DNA from: Hirundichthys speculiger
Lineage: Eukaryota > Chordata > Actinopteri > Beloniformes > Exocoetidae
Assembly (NCBI GenBank): GCA_018398805.1
Contig: JAGFBZ010000865.1
Location: 1,240,001-1,304,000, forward strand
Length of the DNA: 64,000 bases
Direction of reading: 5' to 3'
The position numbers and the translations under genes are program-made. The first letter of the stretch is position 1; each line of letters opens with the position of its first letter. This document shows, piece after piece, positions 39,901-49,535 of this stretch. The notes beneath the pieces are model-generated. The model saw only the letters and a program-made list of their open reading frames with translations. It was not told the DNA's origin and did not search any database.

Positions 39901-40410
39901 TATCCTCCTCTTCTGTGGCTCTCTGCTGGAAAATGAGTTTGCCCCAACTCCATTAAAACCCGCGCCAGCCTCTCCCCTGACGCTGCTGCCCTATTTGCAT
40001 GTGCTAGTGAGCCACTCCACGGAATGAAGGATCTCCTCTCTTCCTCCTCTCCTCCTTCTCGTTGTCCCACTGGAGCACACAATAAGTGGGCAGATGACAT
40101 TCACGGAGAAAGACTGCAATAAAGTGACTCTCCTTCTGTCTTCTACCCCCATTGCTTTTCCTCTGTCAGTTCCCCCCACTCCGTGCCACCACATCAGAAG
40201 CAGAGAGGGGATATTGCAAATGACACAGCCAAATCAGCTGTAAATGGGCGCTAATTTGATTGACATCTGGACTGCTGTCGCAGAGGCGGGCGAGGACCAG
40301 GCCCCAGCCAGCAGACAGCAAGCAGCAAGCAAGTTTACCCAGTGCACAAAAGCCAGCTTTCAACAAAATCACTTTCTGTCCACTGGGCCCTCCCTCCTTG
40401 TCCCTCTCTC
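39901..40410. promoter_or_regulatory. Candidate conserved non-coding element (POU/PBX motifs)
   Basis: Balanced, non-repetitive sequence containing a perfect octamer ATTTGCAT (39993-40000), a second octamer-like ATTGCAAAT (40213-40221) and a PBX/HOX-type TGATTGACA (40257-40265). The overlapping frames on both strands (39900-40555) have no recognisable protein similarity. The regulatory role is inferred from motif content; no conservation data are available here. Confidence 0.3.
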
Positions 40411-41289
40411 CCTCTCCTTCACTCCTCCTGCATCTCCCTTCTCAACTCCTGCCACCCACCACCGACCGACTCGCCAGATTCTAATTGTGTGTGTCCTTCC
40501 TCTCAGTACAATTTTCCCATTACCCGCCACAAGAGCAGCCGCACAGCTCATCTGAACTGAGGTTGTCTCCCAAATATGTAGCTTCAGGTTAACCCTTCTC
40601 TGGCCATGCAGGGGCGACTCTAAATAATACTACTAAAAAAATGTGTGGTGGAGAGAAGTGTCTGTTTTTTTTTTTTTTTTTAAACTGGTTGATAATTGCA
40701 TATATTTGAAAACTTACACTTTTTTTCTCTTCTTTCTTTCATGCGCTCCTGCTGCGGTCTTCTGATTCCAAAGGTAAGTTTCTCTGTCTTTCTGTTGTTC
40801 AGCAGACATTACAAGAGGCATCAGAGCTCCCTGCCCTGCTGTGAGCTTAAGCATGGTCCAAAGGGTTAAAAGGTGCCAAAATGCATGTTGACTTACAGGC
40901 CTTATATGCACTCATTTCCACTCACAATCCAAGCATGTTTAATTCAGAGCATCATGTCTCTTTCTCTTCTCTGTCTTTCTTTTTCTTAGTTTTGCCACAC
41001 TGCTTTATTTATGTCTCTGATGTTGGATGGTGCCAGCAGCAATGCCAGGGGCAAACAGCAGAGGCACTCACAGCTGTGAAATGCTAATAAGTGTCATTTC
41101 ATAACACATTATTTATTAAGTGTGTTTGTGTTTATATGAAAGTGTTGGTGGATTTTGTGCTTGGCTTAAATATCATAACATAAACAACGTAAAATCAGTT
41201 TCATCATATTTTTAGCCATGCATCATGGATAGGACTATGGATTTAATTAAAGTGAAGGCAATAACATTTATATTTCACAATTCAACAAC
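40411..41289. other. Non-coding stretch, no gene recognised
   Basis: Pyrimidine-rich DNA to about 40500, a T-tract at 40666-40681, and an isolated donor-like AAAGGTAAGT at 40771-40780 without an upstream acceptor or coding frame. The rest is AT-rich. Confidence 0.55.
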
Positions 41290-42135
41290 ATAAATTAAAG
41301 AAGGCATGAAAACAATATGTATCAACAGCATTATGTACAGTTAAAATGTTTTGGAAGGATAAATAAAACAAGGAGTGACAAACAGGAAAGCCTTTAAAAT
41401 TTGATTTAAAAGAAGCAGAAGTGACAGGAACTTGCAGTTTTGTTTCCACATACATGGTGCATAAAAACGGAAAGCAGTTTAGTTTCAATTCTGAGGACAA
41501 AAAGCAAACTTGTTCCAGATGACCTAAGATGCCTGGAAGGTATCTTCTGTTACGTGACAAACGCAACAGAAGATCAGAAATTTCTTATTGCCTTAAACCA
41601 TTTAAAGCGTTATGGACCAACAGCAGGATTTTAAAATCTGATCTTTGAATAACAGGAAGCCAGGGCAGTGTGTGGAGAACCAGAGTGAAATTATCCATTT
41701 TTCTGGTCTTAATGACGACCCAAGCAGCAAGCAATCTGGATCTGCTGGAGCTGTGTGATTGATCTTTTAGGCAGAACTGTAAATATACTGTTACAGTAAT
41801 CAAGCCTGTAAAAGATAAGTGCATGGATCAGCTTTTTAAAAATCACTGAGAAATTATCCCTTGGCTTTTGAAATTTAGACCCCAGTCCGCAAGAAGGCCT
41901 AGATTTCTGGCTTGATTATTAGGATTTAAAGTTACAGACCAAAGCTGAGCTCAGATCTCTGTTCTGTCTCCAGGGATTGCAACCCCAGGATAAGTGGTTA
42001 TGTCATTTTTATTTTATATTTTTGTCACCTCCATAGCCAACATATTTTGCTACTTTACTTCATATCAATAAATTGGAGCATATAGATGATAAACGGAAGA
42101 GGCCCCAGAACAGAACCTTGTTGAACTCCGTGTGT
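41290..42135 (-). mobile_element. L2-like LINE reverse-transcriptase remnant, antisense
   Basis: Read on the minus strand from 42132 downward, the motifs of a non-LTR reverse transcriptase appear in order. GVQQGSVLGPLPFIIYM (palm motif) lies at about 42128-42078. A decayed catalytic box reading YGGD where YADD is expected follows at about 42020. NLGLLADWGLNFKS lies at about 41905-41865, and KLIHALIFYRLDYCNSIF with LPKRSITQLQ at about 41839-41752. Next come KTRKMDNFTLVL, LPWLPVIQRSDFKILLL and ALNGL at about 41710-41590, then TAFRFYAPCMWK at about 41482-41447. Frame changes and stops separate the blocks, and the second catalytic aspartate context is damaged, so the copy is dead. The 5' part of the ORF ends abruptly near 42135. 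The 3' limit near 41290 is approximate. Confidence 0.86.
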
Positions 42136-44258
42136 TTTTTTGACCGCTCAGATGTTTGACTTCCTACACTCAGCTTTTATTTTTTGTCTGTGCTCTTTCA
42201 GCTCCATTGTCTTTGCACATTGAGCCCTACAGACAGTAGCGCTGGTGTAATTTCACTCAGAATGCAACTTTGAAATTTGATCATTTTTTTCAGAATTGTG
42301 AGGGTAAAAAAAAATGCAAAAAAAAAATACTTTGTATCATTCAAAGTTATTGTAACCACTGTAAAATAGTGTGCAATGTCCCTTGAAGTGTAGCCAACAC
42401 ATCTTCTTTTATTTACATACACCCTTTTATGGGATATTCAAATGGTTAAAGAATGTGTGATAAGCAGGAAAAACATATATTCTTACCAGCACCTGCTATC
42501 TGAAAGTTTTTTTTTTTTTTTTTTGCTGCATGGAGGCTTTTCCCTTGTGGTTTAAGACTTTAGACAGCTGTTGGATTGGCATGCTTTATTACAGCTAAAT
42601 TTTGAACGCCCGGTCCAATCTCATGACAGAACATGAACTCACTGCATCGGGATGCCGCTCCGAATATTGCAGCTTTATCTAAATTGTGCAATGACCAGGT
42701 TTTTCTACAAAGACGCAGGTTGCATCTTGCATTTTGCTTTTATGGTAATATTGATGTCTCACTATAGTATGTCTGTCACGACTTTTGATGTTAAGTCTAA
42801 ATCAAACTCTAAACTCTTCTTGATTTAGTTGTTTCTGAAATGAGTTGAATCATCTTTGAATAATTTAAAAAAAGATTCTTCTCACTTCTACATCACTGAA
42901 GGTCTCTTTTCACTAAATCCTTCTCTACATCTTCATCCAAAAAGTGGGGTTGGCAGAGAGAGGATATAAGGCTGCATGCTCCATTGACTTCTTTCCAACA
43001 TGTCTGGCAAGTGTACCTCCTCAGTTATAATTGCAACAGAAAGACTTGTGGCTGAAATATCTGACAGGGTTACTGTGAAAGGTTATTATTAGATGTGGAC
43101 TCACGCGAATGTAATCACCTGCGCTTATAGTCCTTGGTTCCCAAAATCAGAGCATAAAGGACAAATATTCTGATCTTTATTCAAAAGTTTTTTTGATGTA
43201 TTAATGAAAGATCTCAGTGTTTCTGTGACATATTTTGGTCAAAATACCACAGAGATACAATGCACTGAAAACTAAGAATTGTTAACAAGCGATAAGTTAA
43301 TTAGTTAAGTTACTTTACTTCAACATAAGTTACTAAGTTTTAGTTGTTTGCTTATTTGTTGAAATAACCTTACAAACATATAACCGCAGCCTCAGACACT
43401 CACATTTCTGTTTGAACTTTGTGGAAAATATGTTCTGTAGATTTAGTACTGAGGGTCTTTTTTTCAGGAGAGCTGGAGAAGACAAACCTAGGATGTGAGG
43501 GAGAAAGAAAAGATTGTCCATTAGTCAGCTGCTGTAATAGTCTAAAGAAGCCACCCCGTGCCCATAATGGCTTCTCTGGAATAATTGCTACACTACATCC
43601 TCTGTTCCTATTCACTACTGCACGGCATGGTTTTGCTCTCGCCATTGCTGTGCATGTCCATATCCTAGTTCTAGTCAAAACATCTCAGAGAAGCATTGTG
43701 CTTTACATGCGTTCCTCTAATAGAGAGGCTCCAGGTAAAACTGGGACTTTGAAAAGAAAGGGCTTTTTTTTTTTTCTTCCATAGTCTTTTTCCAGCTCTT
43801 TGACATTTTTTTTTTAAAAATCCCTCTCCTCTTCTCTCTTGGCTGCAAGCTTTATTGATGTAGAAAGTAAGCTGTATTCATGTACACAAGTTAGAGGCTC
43901 TCAATGTGTGAAGGGCCACGTTGCTCATGTGCACTTCGCAGACAACACAAAAGTACATCTAATGGTTTGGATAAGCCAAATGTTTGGAGACTCTGCGGGT
44001 TTCTTGATAAATTTCTGACCCTTTTCCTCGTTGTCATGCAATGAAATGCCCCACCTTTCCAACAGCCTGTGCCACTGCACGGTTTGTTATATTTCTGTGT
44101 GAGTGTGACAGAGTGATAGACAGGAGGAGAGAGCGAGAGAGGGATGAATAGAGAGTCTCACAGGTCCTTCACCTCAGCCCAGGTTAATGGAAACCATTAC
44201 CAAACACAGCCACTCTGTCTGTACGATCAGATACTCTTTCTCTGGAAGGCACTTTGTC
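42136..44258. other. Non-coding stretch, one exon-like segment
   Basis: AT-rich DNA with T-tracts at 42508-42524 and 43767-43777. No recognised gene. The exon-like segment 43468-43734 is listed separately. Confidence 0.55.
43468..43734 (+). other. Exon-like open segment, product unrecognised
   Basis: The segment is preceded by TCTTTTTTTCAG, a good acceptor, and followed by CCAGGTAAAA, an acceptable donor. It is 267 bases (89 codons) and stays open in one plus frame that extends from 43419 to 43784. The translation has no motif I recognise and includes a hydrophobic stretch around codons 55-75. Open frames also exist on the minus strand. Equally it could be a conserved non-coding element or chance; I would not call it a gene without transcript or conservation evidence. 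Confidence 0.15.
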
Positions 44259-44318
44259 ACACACGCACACACACACACAACACACACACGCGTGCGTGTG
44301 CGCGCACATGCACGCACA
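44259..44318. repeat. Alternating purine-pyrimidine tract (CA/CG)
   Basis: A CA array passes into CGCGTGCGTGTGCGCGCACATGC. The tract of about 60 bases is nearly all alternating purine and pyrimidine, with one AA break, and contains a near-palindrome around CACGCGTGCGTG. Such DNA favours the Z form in vitro. Confidence 0.9.
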
Positions 44319-44639
44319 ATGTTTATGCTGTTTTGTTCAACTCTGTGTGCTTGTTTAGCTTCCTACTGTAGCAGTGCCTTATAGCTAATGTGCAGGAGAA
44401 GCTAATTCATTTATTTATTTTTAGCATGTCGCTGTCTGTCTTGGTTTTACCACACAAGATTAACAAGGCAATATCAAAAGAATAACACAGAATAACAAAG
44501 CAACATCAAAAGATTCAGTGGCGTCAGGTGAGCCAATCAGCTGCGGGTATAAAATAATGCGACGAAGCAAAGTGCTAAAACAATGACGTGAATGCTAGAG
44601 ATGCAGAACAGTGAAGTGCTGTGTTCAGTCCTGCCACAC
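44319..44639. other. Non-coding spacer
   Basis: No gene is seen. A short imperfect repetition (AATAACACAGAATAACAAAG and neighbouring CAAGGCAATATCAAAAG / CAAAGCAACATCAAAAG words) lies at 44463-44515. Confidence 0.5.
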
Positions 44640-44780
44640 CCATGTTCCCAAAAAAAAAAAACAAAAAAAGAGAATGATTTCCAAATCCTTTAAATCTCAT
44701 ATCAAATTGAAATAATAAAAAAAAACATCACATGATTAAACTGATACATGCAATACTTTTTTTGAGAAAGGTACATTCAT
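44640..44780. repeat. Probable DNA-transposon fragment, class unknown
   Basis: GAGAATGATTTCCAAATCCTTT, ATCAAATTGAAATA and GATTAAACTGATA follow one another as in a dispersed fish repeat that I recall as containing AATGATTTGCAAATC. A-tracts interrupt it. No terminal repeats or target duplications were identified. Confidence 0.45.
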
Positions 44781-45190
44781 TTTGAATGGAGACCTAATCT
44801 TGGAGTGGAGTCTTGGAAATGGAGACTCAGCCTCACTGCTGTGAAAGACAAAGTTGGTACACAGCTCAGTAATTTGAGAATTTCATCATATAGGACACAA
44901 TCATTAATTAATTAATGAGGAGAGAGTCATCTGCAAACAATCGAACAAAAACTGTGATACCGTAGAGGTGGACTTAATGCACATGGCATAGATTAAAGGC
45001 ACTTTGGTATGTGCAGTTAATGCAAAGGGGCCATAAATACAAGTTTTTAAGCAACATGTGCTGCTGTCCAGATGATGTCATTTTCCAGAGATGACTTATT
45101 TAAGCAAAACAATGCTCAACCGTATTCTGCATGTATTACAACAACAACACTGTAATCCCCCGCTCACAGGTGTGCGTCTGCAAGTGTCTA
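44781..45190. other. Non-coding spacer
   Basis: AT-rich sequence with no recognised feature other than a short ATTAATTAATTAATGAG run (44903-44919). Confidence 0.55.
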
Positions 45191-45782
45191 CAATAGTATT
45201 TCTCAACGGGGGCAGTACCGCCCCCCCAGGGGGTGTTCTGAACCTTTAGGGGGGCGCTCGAAACATCAAGGCTGAGAGGGGGGCACTCAGGCACAAATAA
45301 GGGGCGCCACGCCTTGAGAACTCTATTTTAAACTTCTACGGTTTCTCAAGGTTTTTTTTATAATTCAAATCTATTTATGTTTCAATAAAATGTTGTGCTC
45401 AGATTTCCTTTCAAAAAATAAAGCTGGTGTCTGAGACCAAAACCCCGAGTCTGCTGCTTCCATGACCCGGTAAAATCTCCTTTTCTGTCTACGTCACAAC
45501 CCTCACAAACCCTTTTCCAACACATTTCACGGGCTTCATTCAACAATCAATGAAAACATACACAATCAAGACTGCGTAATCACTTTTAATCACAAACATT
45601 TACAGTACAATTAAAAATGGCGGAAAACAAGAAAAAGTGATGGCAGTACAATGCTAATTACATAAATTGTGGATTTATTCCGTCAGCGAGTAATGTACAT
45701 CTGCCAATGTGCTGCTATGTGAGCAGGTGTTCTCCAATGAAGCCATGAAGCCGTCGCGATTCAGAAATTGTGCCGTGTATAG
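45191..45782 (+). mobile_element. hAT-type transposon 5' portion with BED-finger relic
   Basis: The left end TATTTCTCAACGGGGGCAGTA resembles the TTTCTCAACCGGGGG termini of hAT elements and is followed by strong G/C inverted repeats (GGGGGC/GCCCCC around 45209-45226). From 45617 the plus strand encodes a decayed transposase start: MAENKKK, a stop, then NCGFIPSASNVHLPMC and, after a frameshift, CEQVFSNEAMKPSRF. This pattern (short basic start, GFI...LP.C..C, SNEAMKPS) matches the BED-type N-terminus of ZBED/FAM200-like hAT transposases. The rest is cut off at 45783, where another element begins. The target duplication could not be found. Confidence 0.7.
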
Positions 45783-46150
45783 CAGGGGTCCCCAACCTGC
45801 GGCCCCAGTCCATGGGTCATTTGGTACCAGGCCGCAGAGCAAAATTAATCACTTCATTATTACCGTTTGATTTATTATTGGAGTCTAAATGATGTTTTAT
45901 TTTGAAAAGTGATCAGATTCTCTCCATTACACCCGTCTAGGACTTACTTTTGATGCATGACAAAACTTCAAGACCCGTGTCTGGGTCACGTGGCAAAACG
46001 AGTAAAAATCAAACGTCTTCAGAAAGTGTCTTTCCGCAAAAATGGTAAAGAAGCCCTAAGACAGTCCAGCTACTAAATTGGCCTGCCTGCCGGCAGTTCA
46101 GACTTGACACTCTCTGATAGTATTTGGTGCATTAAAAAAAGAAAAAATAT
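45783..46150 (+). mobile_element. Second hAT-like element, nested, left end only
   Basis: CAGGGGTCCCCAACCTGCGG is a typical hAT terminal sequence, followed by GTCCATGGGTCATTTGGTACC and GGCCGCA, as in a common vertebrate hAT family. It begins exactly where the first element stops, inside its BED-finger region, so it inserted there. The right end was not identified; the limit given is where recognisable character fades. No transposase frame survives. Confidence 0.6.
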
Positions 46151-49100
46151 GATAAATGTGGCTCTAAACTGTTTTGTAGGTGAACTACAGTATTCTATAC
46201 CAGTCATGAAGAGGAAGACATTTGTCTTTCTGCTCACCTACCAACATGCAGATTAGTCCAGTTGCCATCAGCTTCACATCAGCTTGATGTGACTTTCAGC
46301 TCCGTGTACCCTTGGTCAGTGTTGTTGGTTGGTTGACTCTCACTGCCTTGTTTTCAGTTGCACTAGTCAGCTTTTTTCAGCGGAAAAGCTGTTACATATG
46401 ACAACTAATACTACCACAGCACAAAAGCTGCTCAGCGTCAAACAGCAGTCTGTTGGTGTGCTGGTTAATATAGTGAAGCATCTCAAAGCTGGTAAAAAGG
46501 ATATGTGTCAGTACATGAGAAAAAAAATATATGCTCTTGAAGATTTAGGAACATCAACATGGGAATGATTGAGTGTTTTGCTGTGTAAATTTGAAACAAT
46601 GAAACCAAGGCTTCCTGGGTCTCCTCCAAAACGCCAACTTCAAAGCCACATTAACACATACAGCAGACTTTCCTATGAATCCGCTCAATGTCATCTTGTG
46701 TTGCTCACTACATTCGCTCTGATAGGTTGCAGCTGAGTGATGAGCCATGGGCAAAAGGCTCACATCACAGTGCCTGATTTTGTTTGTCCCTTTATTCTTA
46801 TTTGCTTTACTTAAATATGTTTGTCATTATCTAAATGTAATTCAGTATAAGAACAGAGTTGTATTAGAGCACCAATGGAAGTGGCCAGTTCTGGAGGTGA
46901 TCTAGTAAGAATGGGTTGTATTTATGAACTCAGATGCTGCTAGATAATTTAAAAATAATAACAAAGCCAGTTTATCAATAACAGCACAAACTGGTGTGGG
47001 ATGTCAATATGATCAGTTACAGGTAACTTAGCTGATAAACATAACAGAATATAACCAAGAATTGGATCATGTTCAGATTTTTTTTTTTTTTAGCTTTTCA
47101 TCTTTTTCTAAGTAAGAAAACAAACAAATAAAGTTTAAATGGCCTGCTTCATTAAATCAACCCCTCCTTTTACATAAGACAACACACAAAACAGACGTGA
47201 TTATTTATCAAAACTTTTGATGATTTCATGAAGTTGCTTTTTTTTTTGCAATAAACTAGCAGTAAATAGGTGGCAGTGTGTGATCAGTTTGAATTCTTTA
47301 CTTCCCAAGTTTTGTGCTTGGAAAGGAAAGTCCTTACAAATGCCTAAGTAGCGAGGGTGGCTATAAAAAGCAGCGTTTCCACTTCTTAGCAGGGTTACTT
47401 TTCACTGTACCTCTTTATTCAAGTCTGACAGATTTTTGCAACAGCAATTTACACTATTCAAAAAATGCCAGTAATACCAGTAACAGCTGGCATAACTTAT
47501 ATTGAAGTACGGTTCGTAAAGGTTAGTTTTACTTGTTTAAGTCAATGAAACAAAGCATCAATGAATACACAAGCTGCATACTGTGTTATGCACTTACTGG
47601 AGACTGAATTTCAGAATCCATAACTCACTATGTTCCTGCACTTCAGTGTCAATGTCGATGTCAAGCTCTCAGACTGAAAGCTGTGTGTGCCTTTTGTGTG
47701 TCTGTGTGTATGTGCATGCATGGATATATTACACTCCATTTTGGTTGATCTTGTCTCAATCGGACAAGAGTCAACCCATCACAAAAGCCACAATATTGCA
47801 CTATAAACACATATTCACACACACATGGACTCAGTCGTGCACGCAGAGCCGTTCCCCTGCGTTCCCCTGTAAACAGTTTACAGTTACTTCTCTCTCCCTC
47901 ATGCAGACACAGGCCAAAGTGTCAGTGTTGTGTTCGGCTAATCCCACTGTTTAGGCTTTCTTGGCAGCCTTTTGCACAGACCACGTATGATTATATGTCC
48001 TGAGGAATTGCTGTTTCATTTGTATGCATGTTTGAGTATGTCACACACATTAAGGACCTCCTTTGTACCTCACCATCCTGCACTAATCTTCATCTGTATC
48101 AATCTCAAAGTTTGTTTGGGTTCTCTCTCTCCTCCATGAACCCCCTCCGTCCCACTCCATCCTCTTTTGTTTAGCTTGAGCTTGTTTTCTTGCCGCTCTC
48201 CCCTTGATTGAAATTGACCCAACCATCTTCACAGCCTCACACCGTGCACGCTCACACAAGCGCAGCTCCTGATTGTGTATATGGACAGTCTGTGGTTTTG
48301 GCTTACTTTGCGCAGTAACGGCCCAAGGTAGGAAATGCTGTTTAGATTAAGTGTGTTCTGATGTCCTTTCAGGCCGTTTTCCTGCTGGATCAGAACTGGT
48401 TTGTACCACAAACCTCCCTAACACTACATGCGGAAACACCAGTGGTTTTAGGGTTAGGCGTAGGACAGTGGAGGTTGCTGTTATAGGATTTTGCTAACCT
48501 CTTGCCACATCCTCTATGCCTATTGTATTAACAAAAATTCTGCTTGCTATTCAAAGGCGTAGCTATTGTCATAGACTCATAAATTAATTCTGTCATAACT
48601 CATTCAACTTTCCCTTGTTTTCATGCTTAGCCATGAACTGTGCAAATAAAAGCTCGTCTTAAAAACGTGTGGGTTTTGAACCTGATTTTTCATTAGCTTT
48701 CCTGAGAGGTGCTCGTGACTGCCAAGCACTCAAGTCCAGCCAACTAGGGCACCTTAATAACAGCTATCAGAAGGAAAAGCAGACATGCGATACCGGTTTT
48801 ATGCTTTAATAGTGGAGAAAAGGAAAGATTTTTGTCTATAAAATCAGTGTGGTCTCCTTATTTTCTCCTAATAGGCAGTCCTAAGCTGTGAATTTTTTCC
48901 ACATAATCAAACAAAGAATCAGCCACCTTGATCAGAGGGCTCACAGGCTTCAAGTTGTGATGAATGTGAGAAGAGTGTTGGTTAAAAATCTAACAACTGC
49001 AGAGATGCATTGTATTTTTAAGAATCCTTTGTTTTAGAAACGGTGGTTTGACGACTGATTCTGGTGCGAGTGTCTTATGCTTTTAACTCTTTAGTGACGA

Positions 49101-49212
49101 CCTCCACTTTCTTGGGGCTATCAAACTCAGACTCTTTAATGGTGGTTTTCCATTTGACCAGCCCCATGACATGAAAAAATATCAGCTGTACATTTTTAGT
49201 AAGTTGTCCACG
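46151..49212. other. Non-coding stretch, no gene recognised
   Basis: The 123-codon frame at 47583-47954 and smaller frames match nothing I know. T-tracts at 47079-47091 and 47240-47248. An AATAAA-type word lies at 48646-48651 (GCAAATAAAAGC), but no transcript can be inferred. A 17-bp forkhead-type palindrome (47867-47883) is listed separately. Confidence 0.55.
47867..47883. promoter_or_regulatory. Forkhead-type palindrome
   Basis: CTGTAAACAGTTTACAG is a perfect 17-bp palindrome around a central A, containing the forkhead core TGTAAACA and its mirrored counterpart. Function is inferred from the motif only. Confidence 0.3.
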
Positions 49213-49272
49213 CAACCAGGATAGGCACCAGCAGACCCTTGTGACCCTGAACAGGAGGAAGCTGATTGGATG
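49213..49272 (+). mobile_element. SINE 3' tail fragment
   Basis: AACCAGGATAGGCACCAGCAG, then CTTGTGACCCTGAACAGGA and GATTGGATG correspond to the last 60 bases of the SINE at 29443-29805 (GGAATAGGCTCCAGCAGATC and following). The body is missing. Confidence 0.7.
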
Positions 49273-49273
49273 T

Positions 49274-49535
49274 TCATCCATTTTCGTACATATTTCATGC
49301 TTTCATGCTTGCGGAGGGTTAAAGCCCATCCCGGCTGCTTTTGGATGAGAAGAAGGGTACATGTTGGACATCTTGCCAGTCAATCACATTGCGACGTAGA
49401 GACAAACGAGAAAAGCAACCGTGCACTCACTCCTACAGTGACCTTTGAATCACTAAATCAAAAAAACATTGGATGTTTTTTGACTGTTCAAAGAAGCCAG
49501 AATACTCCAGTCCAGAACCAAAACTGGAATTGTAA
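49274..49535 (-). mobile_element. SINE body and tail, antisense, diverged
   Basis: On the minus strand this is the same SINE family without its tRNA head. It starts at the tail (CATCCATTTTCG on the plus strand), then AGCCCATCCCGGCTG, GGACATCTTGCCAGTCAATC, GTAGAGACAAAC, CACTCCTAC and AGAAGCCAG.ATACTCC, the complements of the body blocks. It abuts the plus-strand tail fragment at 49213-49272, giving a tail-to-tail pair. The 91-codon frame across it is a by-product. Confidence 0.78.

Noticed and set aside
40771..40780. AAAGGTAAGT splice donor word
   Set aside because: No upstream acceptor with an open frame; such words occur by chance in 64 kb.
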